From: Chloroflexota bacterium
Lineage (GTDB): Bacteria > Chloroflexota > Limnocylindria > Limnocylindrales > CSP1-4
Reading direction: 5' to 3'
Assembly: GCA_021783595.1 (NCBI GenBank)
Contig: JAJXTS010000008.1
Location: 1-36,673, forward strand
Length of the DNA stretch: 36,673 bases
In this document: positions 17,558 through 26,822 of the stretch, piece after piece
How the letters are laid out: each line of letters begins with the position of its first letter
Position numbering within the stretch: the stretch's first letter is position 1
Program-made: the position numbers and the translations under genes
The notes under the pieces: generated by a model
What the model was told of the DNA's origin: nothing
What the model saw: the letters and a program-made list of their open reading frames with translations, nothing else
Databases searched by the model: none

Positions 17558-18951
17558 GGGCGGGCGGCCCCCGGGACGGCCCCCGGCTCGCGGACGTGCC
17601 GCACGAACCAGGCGCCGGCCAGGAACTCGACTGCCGCCAGCACGAACACGGCGCGATAGCCGAGGCCCGGCACCGCCGAGTTGACCAGGTCCGCCACCGG
17701 ACCCCCCACGACCACCGCCAGCAGCCCGGCGCCCGCCGTCGCGACGTTCGACAGCCCGAGGTAGCGCCCGGCCTCGTCCGGCGGCACCAGGTCCACCATG
17801 AGCGCCCAGTCGGCCGAGAGGAACACGCCCATCGCCATGCCGAAGGGGATCGCGATCGCGAACAGCGCGAGGTAGCCCGGCGCCACGGCGAACGCGGCCG
17901 CGCCCGCCGCCCCGAGCAGCGCGCTCGCCCGGACGGTCCGCACCCGCCCCCAGCGTGCGGTGGCCGCACCGCCCGGGATCGCGGCCAGCAGCGCCACCAG
18001 CGCCACCAGCGCGGCCAGCGGCACGACGCCCTGCGCCGCGGCGTCGCCCAGGCCCATCGAGTCCTCGAGGTAGAAGTAGATGAACGGCTGGAGGGTCCCG
18101 GTCGCCATCAGGATCGCCAGGCGCGACACCAGCAGCCAGACGTAGTCGCGTCGCTCGAGGACGTCCGGGCCCCAGACGTCGAGGAGCATCGTGCGCAGGG
18201 CCCGGCCCCACGCCGGGCGGTGTCCCAGGTGGCGCAGGGCGCCCGCCATGCTCACGCGCAGGGCCGTGCCGAGGCTGGCGTCCTCGCCCGCGGTCGGCGC
18301 CTCCGGGGCCGCGACGATGGTCGTGAGCAGGCCCAGCGCCACCGCGCCTCCCGCGAACGCGATCGCCGCGCCGTCGTGGCCAAGCGCCACCAGCAGGCCC
18401 GCGACGGCCACGCCCACGACCTGGCCGGTCAGCTGGGCCGCGCCGAGGAGCCCGGAGGCGAGCCCGCGGCGGTCGGCGGGGACGGTGTCGGGGAGCAGCC
18501 CCTGGTACGGGCCCTGCGCCGTGTTGGACGCGAGCTCGCTCAGGGCCATGACCCCGATGATCGCCCACAGGGTCCCGGCGCGAACGAGGAGCGCCAGGAA
18601 CACCAGCTGGGCGGCCACGCCGACCACCATGAGCGGTCGTCGGCGGCCCCACGGGCTCGACAACCGGTCTGACGCGGCGCCCGCGGTGGGCTGCACCACC
18701 ATGGCCACCACCGCCTGCACGGCGGCGACAAGGGCCAGGGCGGTGGTCTTGACGGCGGTCCCCACCGCCTGCTCCACGAGCCGCGGCAGGATGACGGTGG
18801 TGAGCGCGCCCCACAGGACCGACAGCCCCAGCCAGTACGCGGTCAGCCCGCCGAGCCGCGCGAGCCCGGCCTCGCGCGGCGCCGCGCCCAGCCGCGACGC
18901 GTGGTGGCCCGACGTGCCGGCGGCCAGGAACCTCAGCCCGCGCACGGTCAC
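17554..18951 (-). CDS. MFS transporter (start uncertain; upstream ATGs at 19050/19053/19104 also possible)
   Basis: 12-TM-like profile; 'PTAGAASDRLSSPWGRRRPLMVVGVAAQLVFLALL', 'LSELASNTAQGPYQGLLPDTVPADRRGLASGLLG', 'MVDLVPPDEAGRYLGLSNVATAGAGLLA'. Confidence 0.8.
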   Translation of the reverse strand: MTVRGLRFLAAGTSGHHASRLGAAPREAGLARLGGLTAYWLGLSVLWGALTTVILPRLVEQAVGTAVKTTALALVAAVQAVVAMVVQPTAGAASDRLSSPWGRRRPLMVVGVAAQLVFLALLVRAGTLWAIIGVMALSELASNTAQGPYQGLLPDTVPADRRGLASGLLGAAQLTGQVVGVAVAGLLVALGHDGAAIAFAGGAVALGLLTTIVAAPEAPTAGEDASLGTALRVSMAGALRHLGHRPAWGRALRTMLLDVWGPDVLERRDYVWLLVSRLAILMATGTLQPFIYFYLEDSMGLGDAAAQGVVPLAALVALVALLAAIPGGAATARWGRVRTVRASALLGAAGAAAFAVAPGYLALFAIAIPFGMAMGVFLSADWALMVDLVPPDEAGRYLGLSNVATAGAGLLAVVVGGPVADLVNSAVPGLGYRAVFVLAAVEFLAGAWFVRHVREPGAVPGAARP

Positions 18952-19275
18952 CCATCCCGTCGGCGGGTCCGGTGCCCGCGCCGGGGCCCCGCCATGGCGC
19001 CCGGCCTGCTTCGCGGGTCGCGCCGGGCGTTCGCGCCCCGCACCCCACATCATGGCGCTCGCACGGCGCCGCGCAAGGGGCTCACCGCCGCGCCGCGGAG
19101 GCACTGCCGCCTTACACGCCGCTTACGGACGACGCGGCCTCGCCCGTGGCTGCGCTTCGCGCGCTCCACGAGGATGGCCCCAGTCGCCGGACCTCCAGGC
19201 GCCGGGACCTGACAGCGAGATCGCATTCGGGCGGCGTGCGGGGCGCGGGCGCCCGAGATCCGAAGGGAGCGAACC

Positions 19276-20052
19276 ATGGCCACCACGCGACACCAGACCC
19301 CCAGGCGGATCATGGCCGGCACAGCCGGTGCCCTCGCCATCGCGGTGGCGGCCCTCATGCCGGTCGCGGCGACGGCCTCCACCGCGACGCCCGCCGCCAC
19401 CGGCACGACCTCGTGCCTCGCGCAGACGATCGCGGCCAAGCAGTCGCCGTCGGTGGACACGCTGCGCGCCTCGGGCGACTGCCAGGTCAAGCTGCGGCTC
19501 ACCACCCTCGGGCGGCTGAGCTCCGAGGTCAGCGGCTCGATCGTGCTGACCTCCAGCCACGTCGCCGCGCTGGACGCGATCATCACCGGGACCGAGAGCA
19601 GCCTCCAGGCGCTCCAGGCCAAGATCGACGCGGACACCACTGCGAGCGACCTCCGGACCGACATCCGGGCGATCAGTACCCAGGACCGCGTCTACGTCCT
19701 GGTCTCGCGCCAGGTGGCGCTCGTGCGCGCCGACGACCAGGTGGACGCGACCGCGGCGAATCTCACGGCGCGCGCGGGCCAGCTGCAGGCGGCCATCGCC
19801 GCCGGGCAGAGCGCGGGCAAGAACGAGTCGGCCGCCGCGGCGAGGCTGGCGGCGATGCAGCGAGCGATCGCAGCGGCCGAGGCGAGGGTGAACGGCCAGG
19901 CCGCCCTGGTCCTTGTGCTCACGCCGGCCCAGTGGGACAGCGGGTCCGCCAGGCCGGTCCTCAACGCGGACCGCCGGGCCGTGGCGGCCGCCCGGCGCGA
20001 CCTCCGGATCGCGGCCGCCCGCGAGGGCGCCACGCTCCGGGCCCTGCGGTAG
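19276..20052 (+). CDS. Secreted/periplasmic alpha-helical protein of unknown function
   Basis: AGGGAG upstream of the ATG; signal peptide MATTRHQTPRRIMAGTAGALAIAVAALMPVAATAS; helical Ala/Gln-rich body. Confidence 0.7.
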   Translation: MATTRHQTPRRIMAGTAGALAIAVAALMPVAATASTATPAATGTTSCLAQTIAAKQSPSVDTLRASGDCQVKLRLTTLGRLSSEVSGSIVLTSSHVAALDAIITGTESSLQALQAKIDADTTASDLRTDIRAISTQDRVYVLVSRQVALVRADDQVDATAANLTARAGQLQAAIAAGQSAGKNESAAAARLAAMQRAIAAAEARVNGQAALVLVLTPAQWDSGSARPVLNADRRAVAAARRDLRIAAAREGATLRALR

Positions 20053-20139
20053 CCCCCCGGCCGGACGCCGATCTGGCTCTGGCGCGGCGCGCCCGGCGAC
20101 CCCGAGTCGCCCGGCGCGCCGCGCGTAGACTCGCGGGCG

Positions 20140-20814
20140 ATGAAGACCATCCTCGTGGTGGACGACAACCCGAACATCGTCGAGCTGGTCCGCATGTACC
20201 TGGAGGGCGCCGGGTTCGCGACCGTCGCCGCCGCCGACGGCCCGACGGCGGTCGAGCTGCACCGGACTGCCGCGCCTGACCTCGTGGTCCTGGACCTGAT
20301 GCTGCCGGGCATGGACGGGTTCGAGGTGTGCCGCGCCATCCGACGTGTCGCGGACACGCCGGTCCTGATGCTGACGGCGCGAGCTGACGACGTGGACGCG
20401 ATCGTGGGCCTGGAGCTGGGCGCCGACGACTACGTGACCAAGCCGTTCAACCCCCGGTCGCTGGTGGCGCGGGTCAAGGCGATCCTGCGCCGCTCGGACG
20501 GGACGCTCCGCGCCGGTCGGCCGATCGAGGCGGGCTCGCTGCGGCTGGACCCGCGCCGGCGCGAGGCGACGGTGGCCGGGCGGGCGCTCGAGCTGCGGGC
20601 CCGCGAGTTCGACCTGCTGGCCGCCCTGGCCCGCGACGCCGGCGTGGTGCTCAGCCGCGAGGCGCTGCTGGAGGATGTCTGGGGGACTGACTTCCCGGGC
20701 GAGACGCGCACCGTGGACGTCCACGTGTCGGAGCTGCGCAAGAAGATCGGGACGGGCGGGCCGTCGATCGAGTCGGTCCGCGGCGTCGGCTACCGGCTGG
20801 TGGCCGATGCCTGA
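20140..20814 (+). CDS. OmpR/PhoB-family response regulator
   Basis: 'KTILVVDDNPNIVELVRMYLEGAGF', 'PDLVVLDLMLPGMDGFEVCRAIR', 'GADDYVTKPFNPRSLVARVKAILRR', C-terminal wHTH '...TVDVHVSELRKKIG...IESVRGVGYRLV'. Confidence 0.96.
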   Translation: MKTILVVDDNPNIVELVRMYLEGAGFATVAAADGPTAVELHRTAAPDLVVLDLMLPGMDGFEVCRAIRRVADTPVLMLTARADDVDAIVGLELGADDYVTKPFNPRSLVARVKAILRRSDGTLRAGRPIEAGSLRLDPRRREATVAGRALELRAREFDLLAALARDAGVVLSREALLEDVWGTDFPGETRTVDVHVSELRKKIGTGGPSIESVRGVGYRLVADA

Positions 20815-22306
20815 CCGCGTCGCGGCCCGAATCGCGGCGGCGTTCGTCGCCGTCGGCCTGGTTGCCGCGCTCGCGGTGGGCGGCGGGCTGTTCGTGAGCC
20901 TCCGGTCGCTCCATCGCCAGGCCGCCCTCGCCACGCTGGGCGACATCGCGCAGCCCGTGGCCGCCCGCGTCCGGGTCGCGGGGGCCGTTGCGGACCTGCA
21001 GCGCGAGCTGGCGGCGACCGCGCCAGTCCTGCGGGCCGAGATCGGCGTGTACGAGCTCTTGGGCGGGAGGGTCGTGCCGATCCGGCCGTCGCCCGCCGCG
21101 GTCGACGTCTCCGCCGTCACGATCGACCCTGCGCTGGCGCCCGGCGAGACCAGCACCGGCGAGCTGCCAGCGGGCGGGGGGCGGCACGTCCTGGCGTCCG
21201 TCACGCTGGTCAGGGCGCAGGGCGCGGCGGCCGGACCGGTCGCCATCCTGCTGACGCTGCCGGACGCGTCGGGAACGCAGGCTCTCAACGACCTGCTGCG
21301 GGTGATGCCCATCGTCCTGCTGCTCACTGCGGCGGTCGCGATCCCCATCGCCTGGGCGCTGGCGCGGTCGATCACGCGGCCGCTGCGGCGCCTCACGGCC
21401 GCAACCGCCGCGCTGCCGGGCGCCCCGGTGGCGCCCGTGCCGCCCGAGGGCCCCCGCGAGGTCCGAGAGCTGACCGACCGCTTCAACGCCACGACCGCGG
21501 AGCTGGAGCGCGTCCGCGCCGAGGAGCGCGACGTGCTCGCGAGCATCCGCCACGACCTGCGCACCCCGCTGACCGTCGTGGGCGGCTTCGCCGAGGCGCT
21601 GCGCGACGGGACGGCCTCCGGCGCGGGCGTGGCCCGGGCCGGTGACGCCATCGCGCAGGAGGCGGCCCGCATGGAGCGGCTCGTGGACAACCTGCGCTCG
21701 ATCGACGAGGTGCGGGCCGGGCGGGCAGGGCTCCGGCCGGAGGCCATCGACGTCGCGGCTGTCGTGGCCGACGCGGCGGAGCGCTTCCGACCGCAGGCGG
21801 TCGCGGCGGGTGTCGATTTGGTTGCCGCCGCCGACCCGGGCCTCACGCTGGTCGCGGACCGGGCTGCCGTGGAGCGACTCCTGGGCAACCTGGTGTCCAA
21901 CGCCCTCGGCTTCGTGCGCCCCGGCGGCCGCGTGCTGGTCGAGGCTCGCGTCGCGCCCCCGCCGGCGCCCGCCGTCGGCCAGACCGCGCCCGGCGGCGGC
22001 TCCGCCGCGATCCCGGCCTGGGTGGCGCTGCGGGTCAGCGACGACGGGCCCGGGTTCCCGCCCGGCGCGACCGATCGGGTCTTCGACCGCTTCTACCGGG
22101 CCGACCCGTCGCGCGCGGGCGGCGGCTCCGGACTGGGCCTGGCGATCGTCCGGGCCCTCGCCGAGGCGCACGGCGGCAGCGCTCGGGCCGAGAACCTGGC
22201 GCCGACCGGTGCGCGGGTCACCGTGCTCCTGCCGTCCTCGCCGGTCGCGCTCCCACCGGCCTCGCCACCCGCGGCTCCCGAGGACCCCGCCGGCCCGTCA
22301 CGCTGA
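20807..22306 (+). CDS. Sensor histidine kinase (HAMP + HisKA + HATPase)
   Basis: ATGCCTGA overlap with the response regulator; 'LASIRHDLRTPLTVVGGFAEAL' H-box, 'LGNLVSNALGF' N-box, 'VSDDGPGFPP', 'GSGLGLAIVRALAEAHGG'. Confidence 0.95.
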   Translation: MPDRVAARIAAAFVAVGLVAALAVGGGLFVSLRSLHRQAALATLGDIAQPVAARVRVAGAVADLQRELAATAPVLRAEIGVYELLGGRVVPIRPSPAAVDVSAVTIDPALAPGETSTGELPAGGGRHVLASVTLVRAQGAAAGPVAILLTLPDASGTQALNDLLRVMPIVLLLTAAVAIPIAWALARSITRPLRRLTAATAALPGAPVAPVPPEGPREVRELTDRFNATTAELERVRAEERDVLASIRHDLRTPLTVVGGFAEALRDGTASGAGVARAGDAIAQEAARMERLVDNLRSIDEVRAGRAGLRPEAIDVAAVVADAAERFRPQAVAAGVDLVAAADPGLTLVADRAAVERLLGNLVSNALGFVRPGGRVLVEARVAPPPAPAVGQTAPGGGSAAIPAWVALRVSDDGPGFPPGATDRVFDRFYRADPSRAGGGSGLGLAIVRALAEAHGGSARAENLAPTGARVTVLLPSSPVALPPASPPAAPEDPAGPSR

Positions 22307-22434
22307 CGCGGGCGCGTCGTTCGGGGAGCACCCATCGGACTTCGCCATCGGCGTCCGCCAGGCACGCGCCCGGCACACGTTCTGCTGCGCGTGCGTACCA
22401 TCCGAGCCGCGTCCCAGCGAGAGGAGACAAGACC

Positions 22435-23943
22435 GTGGCCGCCGCCCCGCCCGCGCCCGTGCCGTCAGCGGCCAGCCGCCGCCTCCGGCCGGCGCCCCCG
22501 TCGCCGCGGACGCTCCTGCTGGTCGCCGTGCCGGTGATCCTCGTGCTGGTGCTGCTGGCGCTGGTCGCCGCCGACCCCGCCGTCGGCGTCACCGCCAGCA
22601 ACGGCCCGTTCACCGACGAGTCGTGGGACGTCATGAACGCCCGGAATCTCGTCCTGCTGGGCAGGTGGGCGACGGACGACTGGACCCTCCACCTGGTCAA
22701 CCTGCCGTTCAGCGTGGCCACGGCGGCGGCGTTCTGGGTGCTCGGGGTGGGCATCGTCCAGGCGCGCCTGGTCTCGATCGTGGCGACCGGGGTGACGGCG
22801 GCGGCCCTCGGCCTCGGCCTGCGGCGCCACCTCGGCGCGGGCCCGGCGGCGCTGGCGTCGGTGGCGTTCTCCGGCGCGACGCTGGTGCTGTTCTACGGGC
22901 GCCTCGCCTTCCTGGAGCCGAGCGTGGCGATGTGGCTGACCCTCGGCGCGCTCACCGTCCTGCGTGCCGGGACTGCGCGGGCAGGGCGGTGGGGGATCGT
23001 CGCGGGCGTCCTGCTGGCCCTGGCGGTGGGCACCAAGCCGTCGGCGATTGCGGCGGTGGGCGGGATGCTGGCGGCGGTGGCGGTGGTTGGCGCGCGGCGG
23101 CCGGCCGTGCGGCGCTGGGTCGGCGGGGCCGTCCTCTCGATCGCGACGCTCGGCCTCGGCTGGGTCGCCGCGATCTGGCTCCCCAACCGGCAGGCGATCG
23201 CCGACGTCCTGCGCATCTGGGCTCCCGAGCCGATCCTCGCCCCGATCGGGACGATGCTCCACCGCGTCCTGGCCTTCCCGACCTCGAACGACAAGTTCCT
23301 CGCGCAGTCGGCCCCGCTCGTCGCCTGCGGGACGGCGGGCTGGGCACTGGCGGCGATCGGCTGGCGGCGCCTCTCGCCGGAGGTGCGGCTGCTGCTCGCG
23401 CTCGCAACGGGCTGGCTCGTCGCCGGGCTGGGGCTGCTGGCGATCGCCCCGTACCGCCCGAACCGCTATGAGCTGCCGATGCTGCCGGCGCTCGCCATCC
23501 TTGTCGGGGTGGGGGCCCGGGTGGCGGCCGGCTGGTCCGGCTGGCGGGAGGCGCGGTGGCGGGTCGTGGCGGGCGCGGCCCTGGCGACGGTCCTGGTGGT
23601 GCCCGGCGCCGCCTCCCAGGCCGGCTGGGCGGCCAACGCCACCTACCGGCTGCCGGTGATCCAGGCGCAGCTGCTCGCTGCGGTGCCGGCCGGGAGCGTC
23701 TCGCAGGGCACGTACGCGCCGGCGTTCCTGATGCGGACCGGTGCCATCACGATCGTGAGCCGACCGGCGGCTGACATCTCCCCGGGCGACCTGTACGCGA
23801 CGCGGGGCGTGCGCTGGTTCGTGGGCGAGGACGGCGAGGCACCCGTTTGGGCGAGCGCGCACGCGGCGGCCTGGGCGGCACGGCAGGCGGTGCTGTGCTC
23901 GCCGTGGGGCACGACGCACGTCTGCGTCTACCGGCTGCCCTGA
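22435..23943 (+). CDS. Multi-TM glycosyltransferase, GT39/ArnT-like
   Basis: GTG after GAGAGGAGAC; TM-rich; 'GPFTDESWDVMNARNLVLLGRW' (acidic motif in the first loop), 'FSGATLVLFYGRLAFLEPSVAMWL', 'YRPNRYELPMLPALAIL'. Confidence 0.75.
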   Translation: MAAAPPAPVPSAASRRLRPAPPSPRTLLLVAVPVILVLVLLALVAADPAVGVTASNGPFTDESWDVMNARNLVLLGRWATDDWTLHLVNLPFSVATAAAFWVLGVGIVQARLVSIVATGVTAAALGLGLRRHLGAGPAALASVAFSGATLVLFYGRLAFLEPSVAMWLTLGALTVLRAGTARAGRWGIVAGVLLALAVGTKPSAIAAVGGMLAAVAVVGARRPAVRRWVGGAVLSIATLGLGWVAAIWLPNRQAIADVLRIWAPEPILAPIGTMLHRVLAFPTSNDKFLAQSAPLVACGTAGWALAAIGWRRLSPEVRLLLALATGWLVAGLGLLAIAPYRPNRYELPMLPALAILVGVGARVAAGWSGWREARWRVVAGAALATVLVVPGAASQAGWAANATYRLPVIQAQLLAAVPAGSVSQGTYAPAFLMRTGAITIVSRPAADISPGDLYATRGVRWFVGEDGEAPVWASAHAAAWAARQAVLCSPWGTTHVCVYRLP

Positions 23944-24045
23944 CGCCCGGCAGCGTCGGCGGCAATCGCCCGGCCGGCGCCGCTGGCAACGACCCGGGGC
24001 CGCGGCCCGGCGGCCCCGCCCCAGGCTGTGCCGACCGCCTGCCCG

Positions 24046-24651
24046 TCAGCCCGCTGCCGGCGCCAGGCGCCGGGGCACGGGCACGGGCACTGTTCCGGGC
24101 CGGGGGCGCCGATCGCGGTCGCTCGCGCCGAGGGCCGTCACCGGCGCCCAGGACCCGTCCGGCGCAACGGCCACCACGGGGGTCGGGACGCGCGCCGCGA
24201 GGTACTCGAGGGTGCGGTCGAGGACCCCGGCGCGACGGGCCCGAGCGGCCACCAGCACGAGGGCGGCGCCGGTCGCCGCGACGGCCTCGGCCACGCCGGC
24301 GGGCCCGTCGCGGCTGGGCAGCCAGACTCCGACCGTCAGGCCGGGCGCCGCCACTTCGAGCGCCTCGGCGAGGAGCAGGTCGCGCGACCGCGTCCCCGTG
24401 TGCGGCCGGCCCGCCGCCCCGCCCGCCACCGGCGGGAAGTACAGGCGCGGGCGCGCCGGGGCAGGGGCGGCGTCGAAAACGGGCGCCACGCAGTAGAGCA
24501 CCGTCCCGCCGGTCAGCAGCGCGGCAGACGCGGCGAGTCGGCGGACGGGGGCGTGGCGGGGGTCGCTGCCGTCGTCGGTGACGGCCACGACGGTGGCGCC
24601 GGACGGGAGGCGGCGGATGAGGTCTGCGAGGGAGGCGTCGGGTCGGGACAT
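24046..24651 (-). CDS. Universal stress protein-like protein
   Basis: 'ATVVAVTDDGSDPRHAPVRRLAASAALLTGGTVLYCVAPV...' and 'VAATGAALVLVAARARRAGVLDRTLEYLAARVPTPVVAV': Usp-like beginning and end. Confidence 0.5.
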   Translation of the reverse strand: MSRPDASLADLIRRLPSGATVVAVTDDGSDPRHAPVRRLAASAALLTGGTVLYCVAPVFDAAPAPARPRLYFPPVAGGAAGRPHTGTRSRDLLLAEALEVAAPGLTVGVWLPSRDGPAGVAEAVAATGAALVLVAARARRAGVLDRTLEYLAARVPTPVVAVAPDGSWAPVTALGASDRDRRPRPGTVPVPVPRRLAPAAG

Positions 24652-24766
24652 GGTCGGGGCCTCGGTTCGAGGTGAGCGGCGAGCAGCCGATGGACGCAGT
24701 CTCGCCACGCGGCCTTTCGTGCTGATGACAATGCCCGCCGCCGGCCGCGCGCTAGGATGGGCGGCC

Positions 24767-26626
24767 GTGAACCCGCCCCGCTCAGTCTCCACCCAGCCCG
24801 CCGAGGCGCCGCCGACTGCCGACGCGCCGGTCAGGTCCGACGCGCCGGTCGCGTCCGTCGCGCCGCTCGCCGCTGCCCCGCGCACCTTTGCCGTCGCGCC
24901 CGGGCCGTACACGTTCAACCCGCGCGTCCCGGGCCCGCCCGCCACCCCGCTGGCGGGGCTCGACGCAGCGGTGTCCGACGTCCGCGCCAACGCCGCGGCA
25001 TGGCTCGGCACCCCGCCGGCCGAGCGCGCCCGCCTGCTCGACGAGGTGCTGCGGGCGGCGCTCGCGGTCGCCGGGGAGTGGACCGAGCTCGCCTGCGAGC
25101 ACGAGGGGCTGGACCCCCGGGCGCCGGAGTCGTCCGAGGAGTCCATCGTGGGGCCGTACATCTTCATGCGCGGGGCGCGGCTGCTTCGGGACGCGCTGCG
25201 GGACCTCGACCGGCGCGGCCGGCCGCGGATCCCCGGCGGCGCCCGCCGCCGGGCCGACGGGCGCGTCGTGGCGCGGGTCATGCCCGCCGGGCTCATCGAC
25301 CGCCTGACGTACCTGGGCACCACCGCTGACGTGTGGATGGACCGGGGCGTCACGCTCGCGTCGCTGCCCGACGCGATGGCCGCCGCCTACCGGACGCCGC
25401 CGCCGCCGCGCGTCTGCCTGGTCCTGGGGGCGGGCAACGCCTCGTCCATCGGCCCGCTCGACGTGATCCACAAGCTGTTCGTGGAGTCGCAGGTGGTGGT
25501 GCTCAAGATGCACCCCGTCATGGCGCACCTCGGCTCGGTGCACGAGGCCGCGCTGGCGCCGCTGGTCCGGGCGGGGGTGCTCCGGGTGGTCTACGGCGAC
25601 GCCGCCGAGGGCGGGCACCTCGCCCGCCATCCGCTCGTGGACACGCTCCACGTCACCGGCTCGGACCGGACGTACGAGGCGATCGTGTTCGGGACGGGCC
25701 TCGAGGGGGAGGAGCGCAAGCGCCGCGACGAGCCGATCCTCCACAAGCCGTTCACCGCCGAGCTGGGCAACCTGACGCCGATCATCGTGGTGCCCGGGGC
25801 CTGGAGCGAGGCCGACCTCGACTACCACGCCGACAACATCGCGACCATGCTGGTCAACAACGCCGGGTTCAACTGCACGACGAGCCGCGTGATCGTGACG
25901 TCGCGGCCCTGGCCGCAGCGGGCGGCGCTGATGGGCCGGATCCGGGCGCGGCTCGCGGGCCACCCGCCGCGCCTCGCGTACTACCCCGGCGCCACGGAGC
26001 GGTTCGACGCCTTCCGCGCGCACTACCCGGCGGCGGAGCTGTTCGGCGTGCCCGGCGACGGCGCGCTGCCGTGGATGCTGATCCCGGACCTCTCGCCCCG
26101 CGACGTGGGCGATCCCGCCTACCGGTTCGAGGCCTTCTGCCCGGTCACCGCGGAGACCGCGATCGACGCGACCGACACCGCGGACTTCCTCGACCGCGCC
26201 ACGGCCTTCGTCAACGAGCAGCTGTGGGGCACGCTCAACGCGACGGTCATCGTGCACCCGGCGACCGAGCGAGACCCGGCCGTGCGGCCGGCGCTCGACC
26301 GCGCGATCGCGGGGCTGCGCTACGGCACGATCTCGCTCAACCACTGGTCGGCGATCGGCTACGGGCTGGGCATCACGCCCTGGGGGGCGCACCCCGGCCA
26401 CGCGCGCACCGACATCGGCTCCGGGACGGGCTTCGTCCACAACCCGCTGATGTTCGACCGGGCGGAGAAGACGGTTGTCCGGTCGCCGTTCCGCGCCTGG
26501 CCCAGGCCCCTCTGGTTCATGGGCCATCGCACGGCGCACAGGCTGGTCCCGCACCTGATCCGCTACGAGGCGACGGGAAGCCTGCTCGAGCTGCTGCCGG
26601 TGGCCTGGCACGCGCTGCGCGGGTAG
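24767..26626 (+). CDS. Aldehyde dehydrogenase superfamily protein
   Basis: 'RVCLVLGAGNASSIGPLDVIHKLFVESQVVVLKMHPVMAHLG', 'LHVTGSD', 'TAELGNLTPIIVV' and 'NNAGFNCTTSRVIV' (catalytic-type Glu and Cys); GTG start 8 nt after TAGGAT. Confidence 0.8.
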   Translation: MNPPRSVSTQPAEAPPTADAPVRSDAPVASVAPLAAAPRTFAVAPGPYTFNPRVPGPPATPLAGLDAAVSDVRANAAAWLGTPPAERARLLDEVLRAALAVAGEWTELACEHEGLDPRAPESSEESIVGPYIFMRGARLLRDALRDLDRRGRPRIPGGARRRADGRVVARVMPAGLIDRLTYLGTTADVWMDRGVTLASLPDAMAAAYRTPPPPRVCLVLGAGNASSIGPLDVIHKLFVESQVVVLKMHPVMAHLGSVHEAALAPLVRAGVLRVVYGDAAEGGHLARHPLVDTLHVTGSDRTYEAIVFGTGLEGEERKRRDEPILHKPFTAELGNLTPIIVVPGAWSEADLDYHADNIATMLVNNAGFNCTTSRVIVTSRPWPQRAALMGRIRARLAGHPPRLAYYPGATERFDAFRAHYPAAELFGVPGDGALPWMLIPDLSPRDVGDPAYRFEAFCPVTAETAIDATDTADFLDRATAFVNEQLWGTLNATVIVHPATERDPAVRPALDRAIAGLRYGTISLNHWSAIGYGLGITPWGAHPGHARTDIGSGTGFVHNPLMFDRAEKTVVRSPFRAWPRPLWFMGHRTAHRLVPHLIRYEATGSLLELLPVAWHALRG

Positions 26627-26822
26627 GCGCCACCGCTCCCCGCGGCTCGGCACCGCCGGCGGCGCCGACGGCCGAGCAGGTGGCGGCCCCAACCACCAAG
26701 CAGGCCCGGACGCGGTTCCGACGCGCCCGGGCCCTGACCCGGCTCGCGTGGCTGCGTCCGCCGGGCTGCCATGAGCCTAGCAGCCGCGCGGGGCCTTGCG
26801 GGCTGTGGCCCGTCCGGAGACG

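Noticed and set aside
19123-21900. 925-aa minus-strand ORF opposite the two-component system
   Set aside because: Antisense to clearly coding response regulator/histidine kinase; low-complexity translation.
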